Assembly (NCBI GenBank): GCA_015143295.1
Contig: CM026553.1
Span: 2,046,001 to 2,110,000, forward strand
From: Tetracentron sinense
Lineage: Eukaryota; Streptophyta; Magnoliopsida; Trochodendrales; Trochodendraceae
Reading direction: 5' to 3'
DNA length: 64,000 nucleotides
The position numbers and the translations under genes were made by a program. Below are positions 9,915 through 22,444 of this stretch, one piece after another. The number at the start of each line of letters is the position of its first letter. The first letter of the stretch is position 1. The notes beneath the pieces were generated by a model. The model was not told the origin of the DNA and did no database searches. It saw only the letters and a program-made list of their open reading frames with translations.

Positions 9915-12696
9915 TATAACGACCCAGAATTTTAATATAATAAAATTATGTGTTTATGGGTCCTTAATGGAGGTTAATTAGTTAATTATTTGTTAAATGA
10001 ATAAAAAGTGGATTTCACTCGGGATTGAAGTGCACCGAGGAAATCTCAGTATCTTTTGGCGAAAATCGTACACAGTGTGTTGGTCGACTGCCGGGACACA
10101 CCCCTACCGTATCGGTTCCGTCAGGTACCATTTCGCGGGACCGCGGGACCATTATGTGTGATAAAATTGAGAAAAATGGGAAATTTCTATATTTCCAGAA
10201 ATTAAGTGGGACCCAATATCTGTTAGAGAGCCTAATAGAAATCCATACGGTTGACACTAATGCGTGTCGGTCGGCCGTGGGGACTAATGTCTGTCGTCTC
10301 GGCAGTTAGTTATCTCAAACGAAGAAGCGATAGCGTGTTTTGTGTCCGAAATCAGAAAATTAGTGGGTTTTGTAATTTTCTTCCGGAATAAAGTGTAGCT
10401 GTCAAAACTTAGTATTTTTTCCCGAAATTTTTGCAGTAGGTGTCGGACTGCCCCAAGTTTGGTCACCTAAAATTTCGTCAAAATCGGACTCTATGTAGTA
10501 GGATTTCGGATGTCGTAAATACAAAAAAGTTCAAAAATTGGTCAATCAGTCAACCGGTCAAACGAGTTGACCAGTTAACTCTCCATACCTTATTGGTCAT
10601 GTGCTTTTGCACATGATCCCATCTCATTACTTAGATAAAGAGGGTTAAAATCCTCATTCCCTCACAAAATTCTATAGAGACAGCATGCTGCCCAGATTTT
10701 TTTAGAGAGAGAAAGTGAGGAGAGAGAAAGGAAGAGAGAGAAAGAGGAGAGAGAAAGAAGAGAGAAGCGGGTCCTTCACATATTTTGACGTCCCCGACGC
10801 GTTGGTGGCGTGTGATTTTCTCTCCGGCGTCTCGTTTTGCGTGTAGAGAGAGAGAAAAAGGTAGAGAGAGAAAGTGGAGAGAGAAAGTTGCATGCGGTCT
10901 ACCTTGGGGTTGATCATCCTTTCGAGCGCGTTGGCGACATCCATTTTTGCCTACGAGACCTCAAAACACGTGAAGCAAGTAAGACCCCTCTCTTTTCATC
11001 TCTTTTTCTACTTATTTTGCTATATTATTTCATGTGAAGTATATGCATGTCTTTTGAAGTGAATGAAAAAGGGTCGGAGACCCCTATGTGATGTTGTGAT
11101 TTTATGTAGTCCATCGAGGAGCCTAGATCGGATCCCGGGTAAATTGTATCGTCACTCTAGGGTGACGAAAAGTTGTTTTGCATGTCTTGTAAGGCTATGG
11201 AGACATCCATTAGCTTAAAAACGTTCCCTAACGGGACGGTGTGTTACCGGAGTTAGTTCACGGGCGCGAGGCCCAAGTATTTTAGTTAATCAAGTGAGGC
11301 TTGGGTTAACTGGGGTTAACCTATGGTTAGAAAATCTAACCAGGGTTAAGTATAGTCCGTGGTTCCTCTTTGACTAGGTCAGGAGAGACGGTGTCCAGTA
11401 AGGCCCGGGGTTCCTCCGTGACTGATAGTCGGGAGATGTCGGTCTGTTTGTCTAGGTCGTCCGTGGTGCCTCTTGGACTAGGTCAGGACTGGCGGTGTCC
11501 TGCATGGCCCGTAGTTCCTCTGTAATTGATAGTCAGAAGATGTCGGAATCCTAGGGAGTTTAAAGTGGCTGAACATTAGATAGTGTATAGTCTGGGGTTC
11601 CTCTCTGGGTGGGTCAAAAGATGTCGGCACCGTGTCTATCGGGGTCCCTTCTTGGTGGAACGCCAGGAGATGTCGGCATTGGTATAGATGTCGGGGTTCC
11701 TTCGTAGACTAGCCAGAAGATGACGGTAGGCAGGTTGGTCGGGGTTCCTTCTTGACTGATACCCAGGGCGATGACGGCGAATACACGGTAGATGTTGCCA
11801 GTCAGTTGAATGGAAAAGTATTGTCCTTATTGGGTGAATGCCCATGTTGTGTGTGTAAGCTTCGGATACGAAGTGGTCTGAGTTGGTATACTCAGGGTTG
11901 GTGTATTTGTCTGAGTTGGTGGACTCATGGTTCGGTATGGAATCATCGGATTCCAAGTGAGTTGGGTTGGTATACCCAAGGTTTGGTCATGTTCGGGTGA
12001 AAGCCGAAACAGCGTGTGTGAGTCTAAATGACTCAATGTATTATGGTTATGATTCAGAGACTTTAAGCTAAACATTTGTGGGCTGTGGCTAATTAATAGA
12101 GTCTCAGGACTCGAAATGAAACATGATTGATGATCGAAACGATAATTTGGTAATATAATACATTCATAACTGAACCTCATAATTGGAAAGTAATGTGAGG
12201 TCGGGAACCTCTGTTAGGGTGACGTAACCCTAAGTGACCTTGGGTCACAATTTATTATATACTCTTCTATTTTACTGTAACATGCAAATTGAACTGCTTA
12301 TTATATCATTATTGATGTGTGTTATTATATGGAAAATAGTTTAGAAGGATTGTGGTTTTATTGGGCTTCATAGCTCACTGACTTTTTATGTCAGCAGATC
12401 TCGGAGCTGTTGACCAGTAAGTGAAAAGTCCAACTGGACATTTTGGAAGCTTGTACGAGTTGTACCCAGCGTGATAGAAGCGCCTACTTTTGTAAAACAA
12501 ACTTGATGTAAATAATACAGGTATATGGTTTGTATGATGACTATTGTGATGATAGGTATTATTTGCTTTTTGGAAGCATCTGATAAATGTTTAAATTTCC
12601 TGCATTTTCACGGGTAAAGTCTTCTGCTTGCATGATTTAACGAACGAACGCGTGTCTCGGAACTTGATTCCCTAGGCGCGAGTTCCGGGCGTCGCA
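9915..12696 (+). repeat. A 3' LTR
   Basis: Matches 1980-4758 throughout, including the GA tract, degenerate repeats and CTGAC...CAG block near 12378-12399. Ends GGCGTCGCA next to TSD TAATG. Confidence 0.93.
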
Positions 12697-13316
12697 TAAT
12701 GACTCTAAGTAACTCCATGAACTCACAAGAACTCACATGGCTATGCTTATCGCATGACTCACACAGATATGGTTTTGGTTTTGGATTTCGGATTTCATGA
12801 CATATGCTATATATGCTTTCTACGCTTTGATATGCTTTAAGGATTTCATTCTCTATGATTCGTATGCTCTATGCTTAAGGCTCCATTCGATCTATGTGAC
12901 ATGGAGCCATGGTTGGAGGAAGAGTACTTCGACGCAGAGCCTTCCATGGATCATTATTAGGATGATGGTCCTATCGATAGGTGTCGAGACTTCGACTTTT
13001 ATTGATCGGCAGACTTAGAACTTTAAGATGTTATTTGTTATGTGAGTGTGGAGTTTTTCCACTCCACTTTTGGGTTTCTCACATGTATATACTTTTGTTG
13101 GTTCAGACTTGAACCGAGTTATAGGAGTTATTATTTTGCTTCCGCTATGTTTGGTATCTTATTTCCGTTGTGCATTGTATTTCGTTTCCGCTATGTTGTT
13201 CAGGTTTTCTGGCAGGTCTCCACGTGTGCCTTATGTATTATACTGGAGGTATGATATGGTGGTCACGAGTCAATGTATCCCTAACTCCTAGGGGGTATTT
13301 TGGGTCGTGAAAGACT

Positions 13317-13328
13317 TGGTATCAGAGC
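13317..13328 (+). promoter_or_regulatory. B primer binding site
   Basis: TGGTATCAGAGC, four bases after the 5' LTR end: exact plant initiator-tRNA-Met primer site. Confidence 0.9.
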
Positions 13329-13719
13329 CTAGGCATGTGGTCACATAAGCTATAGGGATTGGTTTCCCTTGGGCTAAGTGGAAGTAAGTTCTATGAGTTG
13401 AACTTAGAACTCAGTTGTCTTAGGCTTGTTACCACGACATAACCGGTATCAAGTGAATCCTTAGGTCGGTTTAGGGTCTTAGTCTATCCTATTCTATCTT
13501 ATTTGAGGTTGTCATTAGTCGTATTACCAAGGATAGATACCCAACACAAGGATCTTAGTTACGCTAGGACACTCTAAGTTATACTTATCTGATTATGTGT
13601 ATACCTCGATGTATACGATATTCATAATAGCAATTCATGTATATTGAACTGCTATATGATGTGAGGTTGGTATCCAAGTTAGACTCATGTTTTGCCAATT
13701 GATCTCAGGATTTGATATC
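13329..13719 (+). other. B untranslated leader with candidate intron
   Basis: No small coding frame like that of A and C is present. A consensus donor GTAAGT at 13384 and an acceptor-like CTCAG at 13704-13708, eleven bases before the gag ATG, would bound a 325-nt intron. A block at about 13670-13691 just upstream is identical to the leader of D near 50826-50847. Confidence 0.4.
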
Positions 13720-14922
13720 ATGAGACGCGGCATTCGTGGTCGAGGTTACCATACTCGGAGGGCCGAGAGTGAAGTTCCGAGAGAAGAGGAACCGTTGTAT
13801 TTCAAGAATGCTATGGACTCCATAGCCGAGACTTTGGCATTGTTGGCAGTGAGACCTACTCCTACCCCACCGGCTACTCCAGTACCTACACCGGTGCATC
13901 ACACCACGGGGCTTGAAGCTTTCCGGAGACTGTGGCCTCTGACATTTTACGGTACTCTGGACCCAATGGTGGCAGAGTCTTGGATTATGCAGCTGGAGAA
14001 GACCTTCCGGGCTCTCTGATGTACTGAGGAGCAACGAGTAGAATGGGCTTCCTTCGTGATGGAAGGTGAAGCCGAACATTGGTGGCAAGCTGCCCAAAGG
14101 CAGAGAGTGCCCTAGACTTGGGCAGAGTTCTTAGAGACTTTCAGAGAGCAGTACTTTCCTAGGTTTATTCAAGAGCAAAAAGTGAGGGAGTTTATGCTCT
14201 TGGAGAAAGAGTCGATGAGCGTAGCCGAGTATGAGGCTAAGTTCACCGAATTATCAAGGTTTGCTACGCACTTGGTTGCTACTGAGGACCTATGGGTCAG
14301 GAAGTTTGAGATGGGCTTGAAGGCCTTTATTCGAGATCGAGTATCTATTCTCCAGTTGGAGTCTTGGAGAGAGATAGCAGGGAAGGCGAAGATCGCCGAG
14401 AAGTATGCAGAAGACTTTACGAGAAGAAGAGACAGTGGCTTCTCGAAAAAAGCATGTCTCGGGATCAGTCTAGTGGTTCATCGTCCGAGAAGAGGAGTAG
14501 GACTACACCGTACCAATTCTCCTAGCCGATGCCGGCTCAGAGACCTTCTTTTGTGCCTCGGGCACCACGCCCTATGACATCACAAGCTATGAGGGTTATG
14601 CCTCCGGCTTCCTCCGCATCGCAGACTTTTGAGGAATGCACAGTTTGTGGTCGTCGGCACAAGACCGGGGATTGCCGCAGGATGTCAGGTGGATGCTTCC
14701 ACTGTGGCGAGATGAGCCACATGATTCAAGATTGCCCATGTAAGCAGTCGTAGACTAGGCCACAGGGAGTTCGGCCTCCAGGCAGGCAGACTTCATTACA
14801 GGGGTCTTCATCGCAGGCCTCTAGATCCGTGCCGCCCACCCAGCAGCCTCGTCAGGCTAACCAAGGCAGGGTCTTTGCCATGACTGATAGAGACGCACAT
14901 GCATCTGATGATGTTATGCAAG
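13720..14922 (+). pseudogene. gag: B gag
   Basis: Starts MRRGIRGRGYHTRR, aligned with gag of D (MRRNTRGRGYNTRG). The Gag core (AESWIMQLEKTFRAL, EKESMSVAEYEAKF) is followed by two zinc knuckles, CTVCGRRHKTGDC with shortened spacing C-x2-C-x3-H-x4-C and CFHCGEMSHMIQDC with C-x2-C-x4-H-x4-C. The frame runs into the candidate intron donor at 14923. A broken fossil. Confidence 0.85.
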
Positions 14923-15057
14923 GTACGTGCAAGTTTGATCTTGACTAAGTTCTAATGTTGCCATGATGTGTGGTATATATGTATCCTATGTGATGTTTTG
15001 CTATGCTTGGATCTATGTGAATAGTTTATGTTATAACTTGGGTAGTTAAATTCTCAG
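14923..15057 (+). other. Candidate intron between gag and protease in B
   Basis: 135 nt bounded by CAAG/GTACGTG and TTCTCAG/GTT, with a T-rich, stop-containing interior. Protein similarity to gypsy Pol ends at the donor and resumes in phase at the acceptor. D has a 134-nt counterpart at the same point with different interior sequence. Introns within gag-pol are known in plant Ogre (Ty3/gypsy, Tat) elements; use here is inferred. Confidence 0.7.
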
Positions 15058-18000
15058 GTTCATTACTAGTGAATGAGTGGTTGGCAAGAGTGTTGATTGA
15101 CAAGGGATCCACTCATTCATTCGTCTCACCTAGTTTTACCAAAGGCTTTACATCCGAGCCGAGTAAGCTACCTCGGGAGTTGTCCATTTCGACTCCATTG
15201 GGCAAGTCTATTGAGATAGATAAAGTGTCTCAGGGCAGTGTTGTGCAAGTTCTGCAGTATGAGTTGCTAGTAGACCTGATCATTCTGAGATTTCAGGATT
15301 GGGATTTCGACGTCATCCTAGGTATGGATTGGCTCTCAGCTCACCATGGGCATGTAGCGTGTTTCGAGAAGGTGGTGAATTTTAAACCCACTGGGTTGAA
15401 GCCATTTCATTTCAGAGGACTTCAGAGGAGAGACATTGCTCGTTTTACAGCTCTTAGTCTCGAGAAGGTGGAAGGGCGAGACTCCACATCTATGCCCGTT
15501 GTGTGCGACTATATGGATGTCTTTCCGGAGATCTTACCGGGATTGCCTCTTGATCGGGCAATTGAGTTCGCAATTGAGTTCGCGATTGAGTTAGCTCCAA
15601 CATGGCGCCGATTTCTAGGGCTCCGTACAGGATGGCCCCTATTGAGTTAAAGGAGTTAAAGGAGCAGTTGGACAAATTGCAAGGCCTTGGCTTCATTCGG
15701 CCAAGTGTCTCACCTTGGGGAGCTCCGGTGCTCTTTGTGAAGAAGAAAGATGGGTCTATGCGTATGTACATTGACTACCGGCAATTGAACAAGGTCATGA
15801 TCAAGAATCGTTATCCATTGCCTCGGATAGATGACTTGTTTGATCAGCTGAAAGGTGCGAAGTTCTTTTCCAAGATTGACCTTCGATCTGGTTATCATCA
15901 GTTGAAGATCAAGAAGGAAGACATTCCAAAGACAGCGTTCAGGACTCGATACGGCCATTACGAGTTTTTAGTCATGTCTTTTGGGCTGACTAACGCGTCG
16001 GCAGCATTTATGGATCTGATGAACTGGGTGTTCAGATCATCTCTCGATTGGTGTGTGATTGTGTTTGTAGATGATATCCTTGTGTATTCACAGTCACAGG
16101 ATGATCACACGAGAGATCTCCGCTTTGTATTGCAGCTTCGGGAGCATAGTCTGTATGCTAAGTTGAGTAAGTGCGAGTTTTGGCTGAACAAGGTGTCATT
16201 TCTTGAACATGTAGTGTCCGCTGAAGGTATCTCAGTCGATCCTACAAAGATTGAGGCAATGATGAATTGGGAAAGGCCGAAAAGTGTTACCGAGATTCGT
16301 AGTTTTCTCGGCCTGGCAGGATACTACAGGAGGTTTGTGGAGGGATTTTCAAGTTTAGTAACTCCGCTTACCTATCTCACGCGAAAAATACTAAGTTCAC
16401 TTGGAGTGACAAGTGCGAGGTGATTTTCCAAGAGTTGAAGAAGAGGCTTACCACAGCCCCTGTTCTCACGGTTCCATCTGGAAATGGTGGTTTCGAAGTC
16501 TGTAGTGATGCTTCACTAGTTGGACTTGGATGTGTTTTGATGCAGCATAAACAAGTGGTCGCCTATGCTTCCCTTCAGTTAAAGGAGCATGAGCAAAACT
16601 ACCCTACTCACGACTTAGAGCTTGCAACCGTCGTGTTTGCATTGAAAATTTGGCGTCACTACCTCTACGGGGAAGAATTTGTGGTGTTCACGGATCACAA
16701 GAGCTTGAAGTATCTTTTCCTCCAGAAGGAGTTGAATATGAGGCAGCGATGATGGATGGAGTTCATGAAGGACTACGATTGTTCTATCCAGTACCATCCG
16801 GGTAAGGCTAATGTGGTAGCTGATGCTCTTAGTAGGAAACCCTATGGGGTTATGGCTCACTTGAGAGTACAAGAGTGGAAGTTGCTGAATGATATGTGTA
16901 ACTTAGATATTACTCTCAGGCGTGTGACCTTCGGGTCGGTAATGGCCAACATTGTGGTTAGGCCGCATATTTTGAACCAGATCAAGGAGTTGCAAGATTC
17001 AGATGTCGAATTGCTTGCTTATCGAGACAAGTCGGTTAGTAATGGCAGTCAGGAGTTTGCTTTGAATGGTGATGGTGCTATCACGTTCAAAGGCAGGTTG
17101 TGCGTTCCAGCCGACACGGTGTTAAGGGGTGAGATTTTGGATGAGGCTCACCGATCCAAGTATACGGTACATCCGGGAGGTACTAAGATGTATCAGAATC
17201 TGAAGAGGCACTACTGGTGGCGAAATATGAAGAGGAAAGTCATCGAGTATATTGCTAGATGTTTGGTATGCCAGCAAGTGAAAGTCGAGCATCAGAGGTC
17301 GGCAGGTCTGTTACAGTCCCTCCCTATTCCAGAATTGAAATGGGAGAATATCTCAATGGATTTCATCGTGGGTTTGCTGCGAACGGCGAAGGGCTCCGAT
17401 GCTATTTGGGTGATTGTAGACAGATTGACTAAGTCTGAACATTTCCTTCCGTATCGGACTACTTTCAATGCAAATCAGTTAGTAGCCTTGTATGTCAAGG
17501 AGGTGGTTCGTCTGCACGATGTGCCAGTTTCTATCGTATCTGATCGAGATCCTAGGTTTACTTCCAGGTTCTGGAAAACTTTTCAGGATGCTATGGGTTC
17601 TCGTTTGGAATTCAGCACTGCCTTTAATTCTCAAACCGATGGGCAGACTGAACCAGGTAAATCAGGTTGTGGAAGATATGCTCCGAGCTTGTTTGCTAGA
17701 CTTTCAGGGTAGTTGGGAGGAACAATTGCCGTTGGTTGAGTTCGCCTACAACAATAGTTATCAGGCAAGCATCCAAATGACATCTTTTGAAGCTCTGTAT
17801 GGTCGGAGTTGCAGATCACCACTATACTGGGATGAAGTTGGTGAGAGAAAGGTACTTGGTCCTGAGTTGATTGAGCAGACCGCAGAAAGGGTAAAGGTTA
17901 TCCGGGAGAGATTGAAAACTGCTCAGAATAGGCAAAAGAGCTATGCGGATACTCGCCCCCGAGATTGGAATTCCGAGTTGGAGATCGGGTCTTTGTGAAG

Positions 18001-18396
18001 ATTTTTCCAAGTAGGGGAATCATGCGATTCGGAAAGAAGGGAAAGCTCAGTCCTAGGTACATAGGATCATTTGAGATCATCACGAGGGTTGGTGAGGTTG
18101 CTTACAGGGTAGCACTACCGCCTCACATGGTAGCAATCCATAATGTATTTCACATCTCTATGCTTAGGAAATACATTTTGGATCCGTCTCACGTCATTGC
18201 TCTTGATCCTGTGGAGATTAGAGAGGATCTCACATTGGTTGAGCAACCAGTTCAGATTTTGGATCGTCGTGATCAAGTCTTGCGCAATAAGACTATCCCT
18301 TTAGTCCTTGTGAAGTGGCAACATCATTCTACGAAAAAGGCTACATGGGAACGAGAAGTCGATGTGAAGGAAAAGTACCCTCACTTGTTTGAGTGA
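15058..18396 (+). pseudogene. pol: B pol (PR-RT-RNaseH-INT-chromodomain-like)
   Basis: Order: protease ([19 protein letters not shown]), RT ([27 protein letters not shown]), RNase H ([19 protein letters not shown]), integrase zinc part ([23 protein letters not shown]) and core ([21 protein letters not shown]), chromodomain-like tail ([18 protein letters not shown]). Closest to D within this window. A broken fossil with several breaks. Confidence 0.9.
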
Positions 18397-18473
18397 ATTT
18401 CTTGTTGGGTTTTGTATGTATTTTGTCCTTCTTATGCTTTTGGTATCATTCTAATTTCGAGGATGAAATTCTT

Positions 18474-18487
18474 GTAAGGGGGAGGGA
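18474..18487 (+). promoter_or_regulatory. B polypurine tract
   Basis: GTAAGGGGGAGGGA immediately upstream of the 3' LTR. Confidence 0.8.
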
Positions 18488-18719
18488 TGTAGAGCCCTAA
18501 AATTTCATTTCACTAAGTAGTGAATGGTGTGAATAGTGTTCTAGTGTGAACTTGTGCACTAGCAAGCTTTAATTGAATATACGAGGTTGAAAGTATGGAG
18601 CACATGTTCTAGCGGGTCTATATATCACTAAGAAGTATGTTTTAGGCATAAAAGAGTTAGAATTGGATTGGAGGAGATTCAAGTAATGTAAACAAGGTTT
18701 TACAGCAAAACAGGGGATC

Positions 18720-18904
18720 ACCGATCGCTCGGTGATACCTCCAATCGACCTGTCTTCTACCGATCGCTCGGTAGCTATCGAGCAGTCAACTTTTTTGTAT
18801 GGGGAAACTTTCCAGATAGGGTGTTTTCAACTGATCGCTCAGCTGAAACCACCGATCGACTGGTAAGCCACCGATCGCTCGGTCTATACCACCGATCGAT
18901 CGGT
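18720..18904 (+). promoter_or_regulatory. Palindrome array in U3 of B 3' LTR
   Basis: Second copy of the eight ACCGATCGNTCGGT-like sites of the B LTR, with somewhat more mutated sites, upstream of the TATA box at 18961-18968. Confidence 0.75.
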
Positions 18905-19872
18905 CATACGCAGATTTTCTTCATTAAGGGTGTTTACGACTTTAACCACCACCCCTTGCCTATAAATAGGCTGAGTTCGTGCCTTAGGGTTTCAGAAACC
19001 CTCTGTGCCCTATCTTAGGAGATTCTGAGAGAGAGAAGGAGGAGAGGAACTACTTGTGATCAAGCTTGAAGGAAGATCAAGCTCTTTTTGGTGATTCTCA
19101 ACCAAGAACTCAAGGTTCTTGCTTGTTCAAGCTTTTGGGAATCAAAGTCTTTGATTTCACCAAGGTAGATACACTCTACTACCAATCTTGCAATCCTACT
19201 AGTTGCTATATATGATTCTCCTCACTTTATGCTATATATATATACGTATATCTTGGATGTTATGGTGTGAAAGTATGAAAGATAATATTATGATGCACTC
19301 TAAGGGTTTGATGAAATAACTTTAAGGGATTTTTATGCGTAAATATGACGATTTCTCTCATATGCTCGCATGTCTCGCATGAATCGATGTTTTCCATGGA
19401 TTTCTCAAAGTACGAAAAGTGTTTTTCATTAAATGACTAATAAGGAATGATTCTAAGTAACTCTATGATTTCTCTCAGATCGTCTCACAAGCTCTACGGA
19501 TCATACTGTGCTCACAAGGAACTCTATGATAAGCTCTAAGATCGTCTCACAAGCTCTACGGATCATAAATGTAACGCTCTAAGATCTCTAAGGATATGCT
19601 CTATGTGCTCTATGGTATCTCCATGTCTCTACGGATCATAATGACTCTAAGTAACTCCATGAACTCACAAGGCTATGATTATCGCATGACTCACACGGAT
19701 ATGGTTTTGGTTTTGAATTTCGGATTTCATCACATATGCTATATATGATTTCTACGCTTTGATATGCTTTAAGGATTTCATTCTCCATGATTTGTATGCT
19801 CTATGCTTAATGCTTTATTGTTATTAGTTTGTATACGCTGAGTATTCCACGCTCAGCCAATATTTGTTATCA

Positions 19873-20013
19873 TCAGCAGGTGCTCGGGCTCCATTCGATC
19901 TATGTGGCACGGAGCCATGGTTGGAGGAAGAGTACTTCGACCTAGAGCCTTCCATGGATCATTATCAGGACGATGGTCCTATAGATAGGTGTCAAGACTT
20001 CGACTTTTGTTGA
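19873..20013 (+). CDS. EPW-type acidic reading frame in B 3' LTR
   Basis: An open frame of 141 nt ending TGA encodes an acidic peptide with the core TEPWLEEEYFD and the ending DFDFC. It aligns without length change with the 141-nt frames in D and S (core PEPWVEEEY, ending LDYC). The conserved Pro and Glu codons differ at third positions between the families. The start is unclear: D and S open with ATG at the matching place, B does not. No known protein family is recognised. It lies in R/U5, so it would be in both the leader and the 3' untranslated part of the element RNA. Confidence 0.45.
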   Translation, partial: SAGARAPFDLCGTEPWLEEEYFDLEPSMDHYQDDGPIDRCQDFDFC

Positions 20014-20320
20014 TCAGCAGACTTAGAACTTTAAGATGTTATTTGTTATGTGAGTGTGGGGTTTGTCCACTCCACTTTTGGGTTTCTCATATGTATATAC
20101 TTTTGTTGGTTCAGACTTGAACCGAGTTATAGGAGTTATTGTTTTGCTTCCGCTATGTTTGGTATTTTATTTCCGCTGTGCATTGTATTTCATTTCCGCT
20201 ATGTTGTTCAGGTTTTCTGGCAGGTCTCCATGTGTGCCTTATGTATTATACTGGAGGTATGATACGGCAGTCACGAGTCAATGTATCCCTAACTCCTAGG
20301 GGGTATTTTGGGTCGCGACA

Positions 20321-21915
20321 CATAGGGTGTAACTGGAATAGACTTAGATGGAACCCGGTTCAGAATATAAATGGAAGTTTGTAAAGCATATCCCAAAAGA
20401 TATGAAGGAACATCGGCATGGCTCATCATAGAGCGAACCATATCTAATAAGGTATAGTTTCTTCTTTTAGGAACTCCATTTTGTTGAGGAGAGGCAGGAC
20501 TTGTCCATTGCGAGATAATCCCATTATCCCTTAAGTAATCCATAAACTCGTTGGTGAGGTATTCGCCACCTCGATCTGATCGAAGTGTCTTTATGGATTT
20601 GTCAGTTTGATTCTCAACTTCTAATCTGAATTCTTTGAACTTTTCAAAGGTGTCAGATTTGTGTTGCATCAAATAGACATATCCATATCTAGAATAGTCA
20701 TAGGTAAATGTGACAAAATACCGGTATTGACCTCATGCAACAATGTTAAATGGGCCACATACATCATTATGTATTAGTCTTAGCTTTTCTTCAACTCTTC
20801 CTACCTTTTTAGAGTAAGGCTTCTTGGTCATCTTCCCTTCGAGAAAAGACTCGCAAGTAGGGAGTGGTTCTACCTTGAGGAATTTAAGGGGACCATCTAT
20901 TACTAACCTCTTGATCCTATCAAGATTAAAATGACCAAGTCTCTTATGCCAAAGATAAGTAGACTCGGTGCAATGTCTCTTCATTCCTGACATTCTAGAT
21001 GATGAGGCATTGTCACTTTGCAAACATTCATTATTTACCAAAGGAAATATTAAATAAAGACCATTAATGAGATTACTAGTAATCAAGACCATTCCATCTT
21101 TCTTAATTTCAACAATTGAATTAAAATTGATTGAGAATCCATAAAATAAGAGCTAGATACTAAAATCAAATTACGATGTGTTGAAGGCACAAAAAAGCAG
21201 TCTTCTAAAATTAATGTCTTTCCATTAGGTAAATAAAGAGTAAACAAGCCGATTGAGTTCACTACAACATTTGCACCGGAGCCAACTTTAAGCTTCTGCT
21301 CATGTTTGGTCGGCTTTCTGGTTTCCTTGAACCCCTGCAAACAATTGCAAACATGTACAGTGGATCCAGAGTCCACGCACCATGAGTTAGGAGGATCATC
21401 CAAAAAGTGAGACTCAACAGTAATCAATACTTCAAAGCATCTCATACCTTGAGTATTGCCTCCACCCTTCTTAAGAGTTACGAGGTAAGTCCTAGAGTTC
21501 CTCTTCCAATGGCCTATTTTATCACAGTGTAAGCACTTTCCATTACCTTTGTTTTCCTTGCCAGCTTTTCCTGAAGAACCTTTGGCAACTCTTGCCTTAC
21601 CCTTATTATCTTTAAACTTACCTTTACCCTTATTCTTCTTTCTAAACTTTTTAGATCGATTGGAGGTATCAGGTTTATCGACAGTTAAAATTTCACCATT
21701 TGTTGACTTTTTGATCAATGTGAGTTCATAAGCTCACTCAGTGACATTTCACTCTTGTTCATGTTATAATTTAACATGAACGAATTGAAGGATGAAGGGA
21801 GTGACTGCAGAACAGTGTCAACCAGAGTGATGGCATCCAGCTCTCCACCAAGAATTTCCAGTTAGTTCAATAGGCCCATCATCTTAATAATGTGCTCCCT
21901 GACTGGAGTTCCCTC
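20321..21915 (-). pseudogene. E fragment: protease, GAG-pre-integrase and integrase core; CCHC knuckle
   Basis: Minus strand, from 21718 downward: basic nucleocapsid with CLHCDKIGHWKRNS-type knuckle, protease motif WCVDSGSTVHVCN, GAG-pre-integrase HKRLGHFNLDRIKRLV, and integrase core (DRGGEYLTNEF, SPQQNGVPKRRNYTLLDM). This is the copia order, with integrase before reverse transcriptase. It joins 813 on one side (across B) and 32974 on the other (across C). A broken fossil. Confidence 0.88.
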
Positions 21916-22360
21916 TGTCACGACCTAGAATTTTGAAATAAAATTTGAGGTTTTCATACTTGTTAATTAGCATAATTAATTAAAAGATTAATATTAAAAT
22001 AATTTGGACCCTCAATTAGGCCAATTAAATTAAATTAATAATATTGAGGGTTAACTAGAGGCCTTAACCATGATTATGTCAAGTTAAGTACTTAAGGTAC
22101 AAGGAGGTGATGGGTGGGCTTCTCAAAGTACATAAGGTACAATGAGGATGGGTGAATGACTAAATTCAAAAGACAAGAAAAAGAAAAGGCAATGAAGGGA
22201 GGGGAGGGTATGGTTGCTTGACACCTCACCACCCCCATCATTTCATTCTCTCATCCCTCACATCACTCCCTCACCTCTCCCTCACTCCCACACGTCACCC
22301 TCTCCCTCTCCTTTTCTCTTATGCACACACACCCCCTTTTTGAGGGGAGTCTCATAAAAA

Positions 22361-22444
22361 TAGAAGGGAGAGAAAGAGAGAGCAAGAAAGAAAGAGGAAA
22401 GAAAGGAGAGGAAGGAAAGAAAGAAGAAGGAAAGGAAGAAAGGG
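22361..22444 (+). repeat. GA-rich purine tract in C leader
   Basis: About 84 bp of GAAAG/GGAAG purine sequence; second copy at about 30435-30519 in the 3' LTR. Analogous in place to that of A though not the same sequence. Confidence 0.8.

Larger units (their letters stand above)
1980..12696 (+). mobile_element. Element A: Ty3/gypsy chromovirus (Tekay/Del-like), nested in B
   Basis: Full outline of 10.7 kb: LTRs 1980-4758 and 9915-12696 (about 2.78 kb each), primer site, conserved small pre-gag reading frame, gag, pol with chromodomain-like tail, polypurine tract. TSD TAATG at 1975-1979 and 12697-12701; the uninterrupted site is visible in the other B LTR near 19640. LTRs differ by several percent by eye, so it is not recent. 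The coding region is broken in about six places. Confidence 0.95.
814..13312 (+). repeat. B 5' LTR (interrupted by A)
   Basis: It begins TGTAGAGCCC and ends just before the primer site. Removing A and one TSD copy leaves about 1.78 kb, against 1.83 kb for the 3' LTR. Contents in order: palindrome array 1048-1232, TATA box 1289-1296, A-rich leader with a donor-like CAAG/GTAGAT near 1490, CTCTAAGATC-type short repeats, then (after A) the remains of the EPW reading frame near 12900-13016. Confidence 0.92.
814..20320 (+). mobile_element. Element B: Ty3/gypsy chromovirus (Tekay/Del-like), carrying element A
   Basis: Complete outline: 5' LTR 814-13312 (interrupted by A), primer site, gag, pol ending in a chromodomain-like tail, polypurine tract, 3' LTR 18488-20320. 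It is flanked by the 5-bp duplication CATAG (809-813 and 20321-20325). Without A it is about 8.8 kb. The family assignment rests on domain order PR-RT-RNaseH-INT-chromodomain, long LTRs and the Met-type primer site; the Tekay/Del lineage is inferred. The coding part is broken in roughly eight places. LTRs differ by a few percent by eye. Confidence 0.93.
18488..20320 (+). repeat. B 3' LTR
   Basis: Uninterrupted 1.83-kb LTR, TGTAGAGCCC to GTCGCGACA. Contents: palindrome array 18720-18904, TATAAATA at 18961, donor-like CAAG/GTAGAT at 19165, tandem repeats, GCTGAG/CTCAGC hairpin near 19837-19857, EPW reading frame. It also shows the empty site of A near 19640. Confidence 0.94.

Noticed and set aside
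12720-13018. Host exon suggested by an acidic coding-like stretch near 12900
   Set aside because: It is the 5' LTR copy of the EPW region of B, in a partly decayed LTR.
13316-13330. tRNA gene suggested by TGGTATCAGAGC sequences
   Set aside because: These are 12-base retroelement primer sites; no cloverleaf surrounds them.
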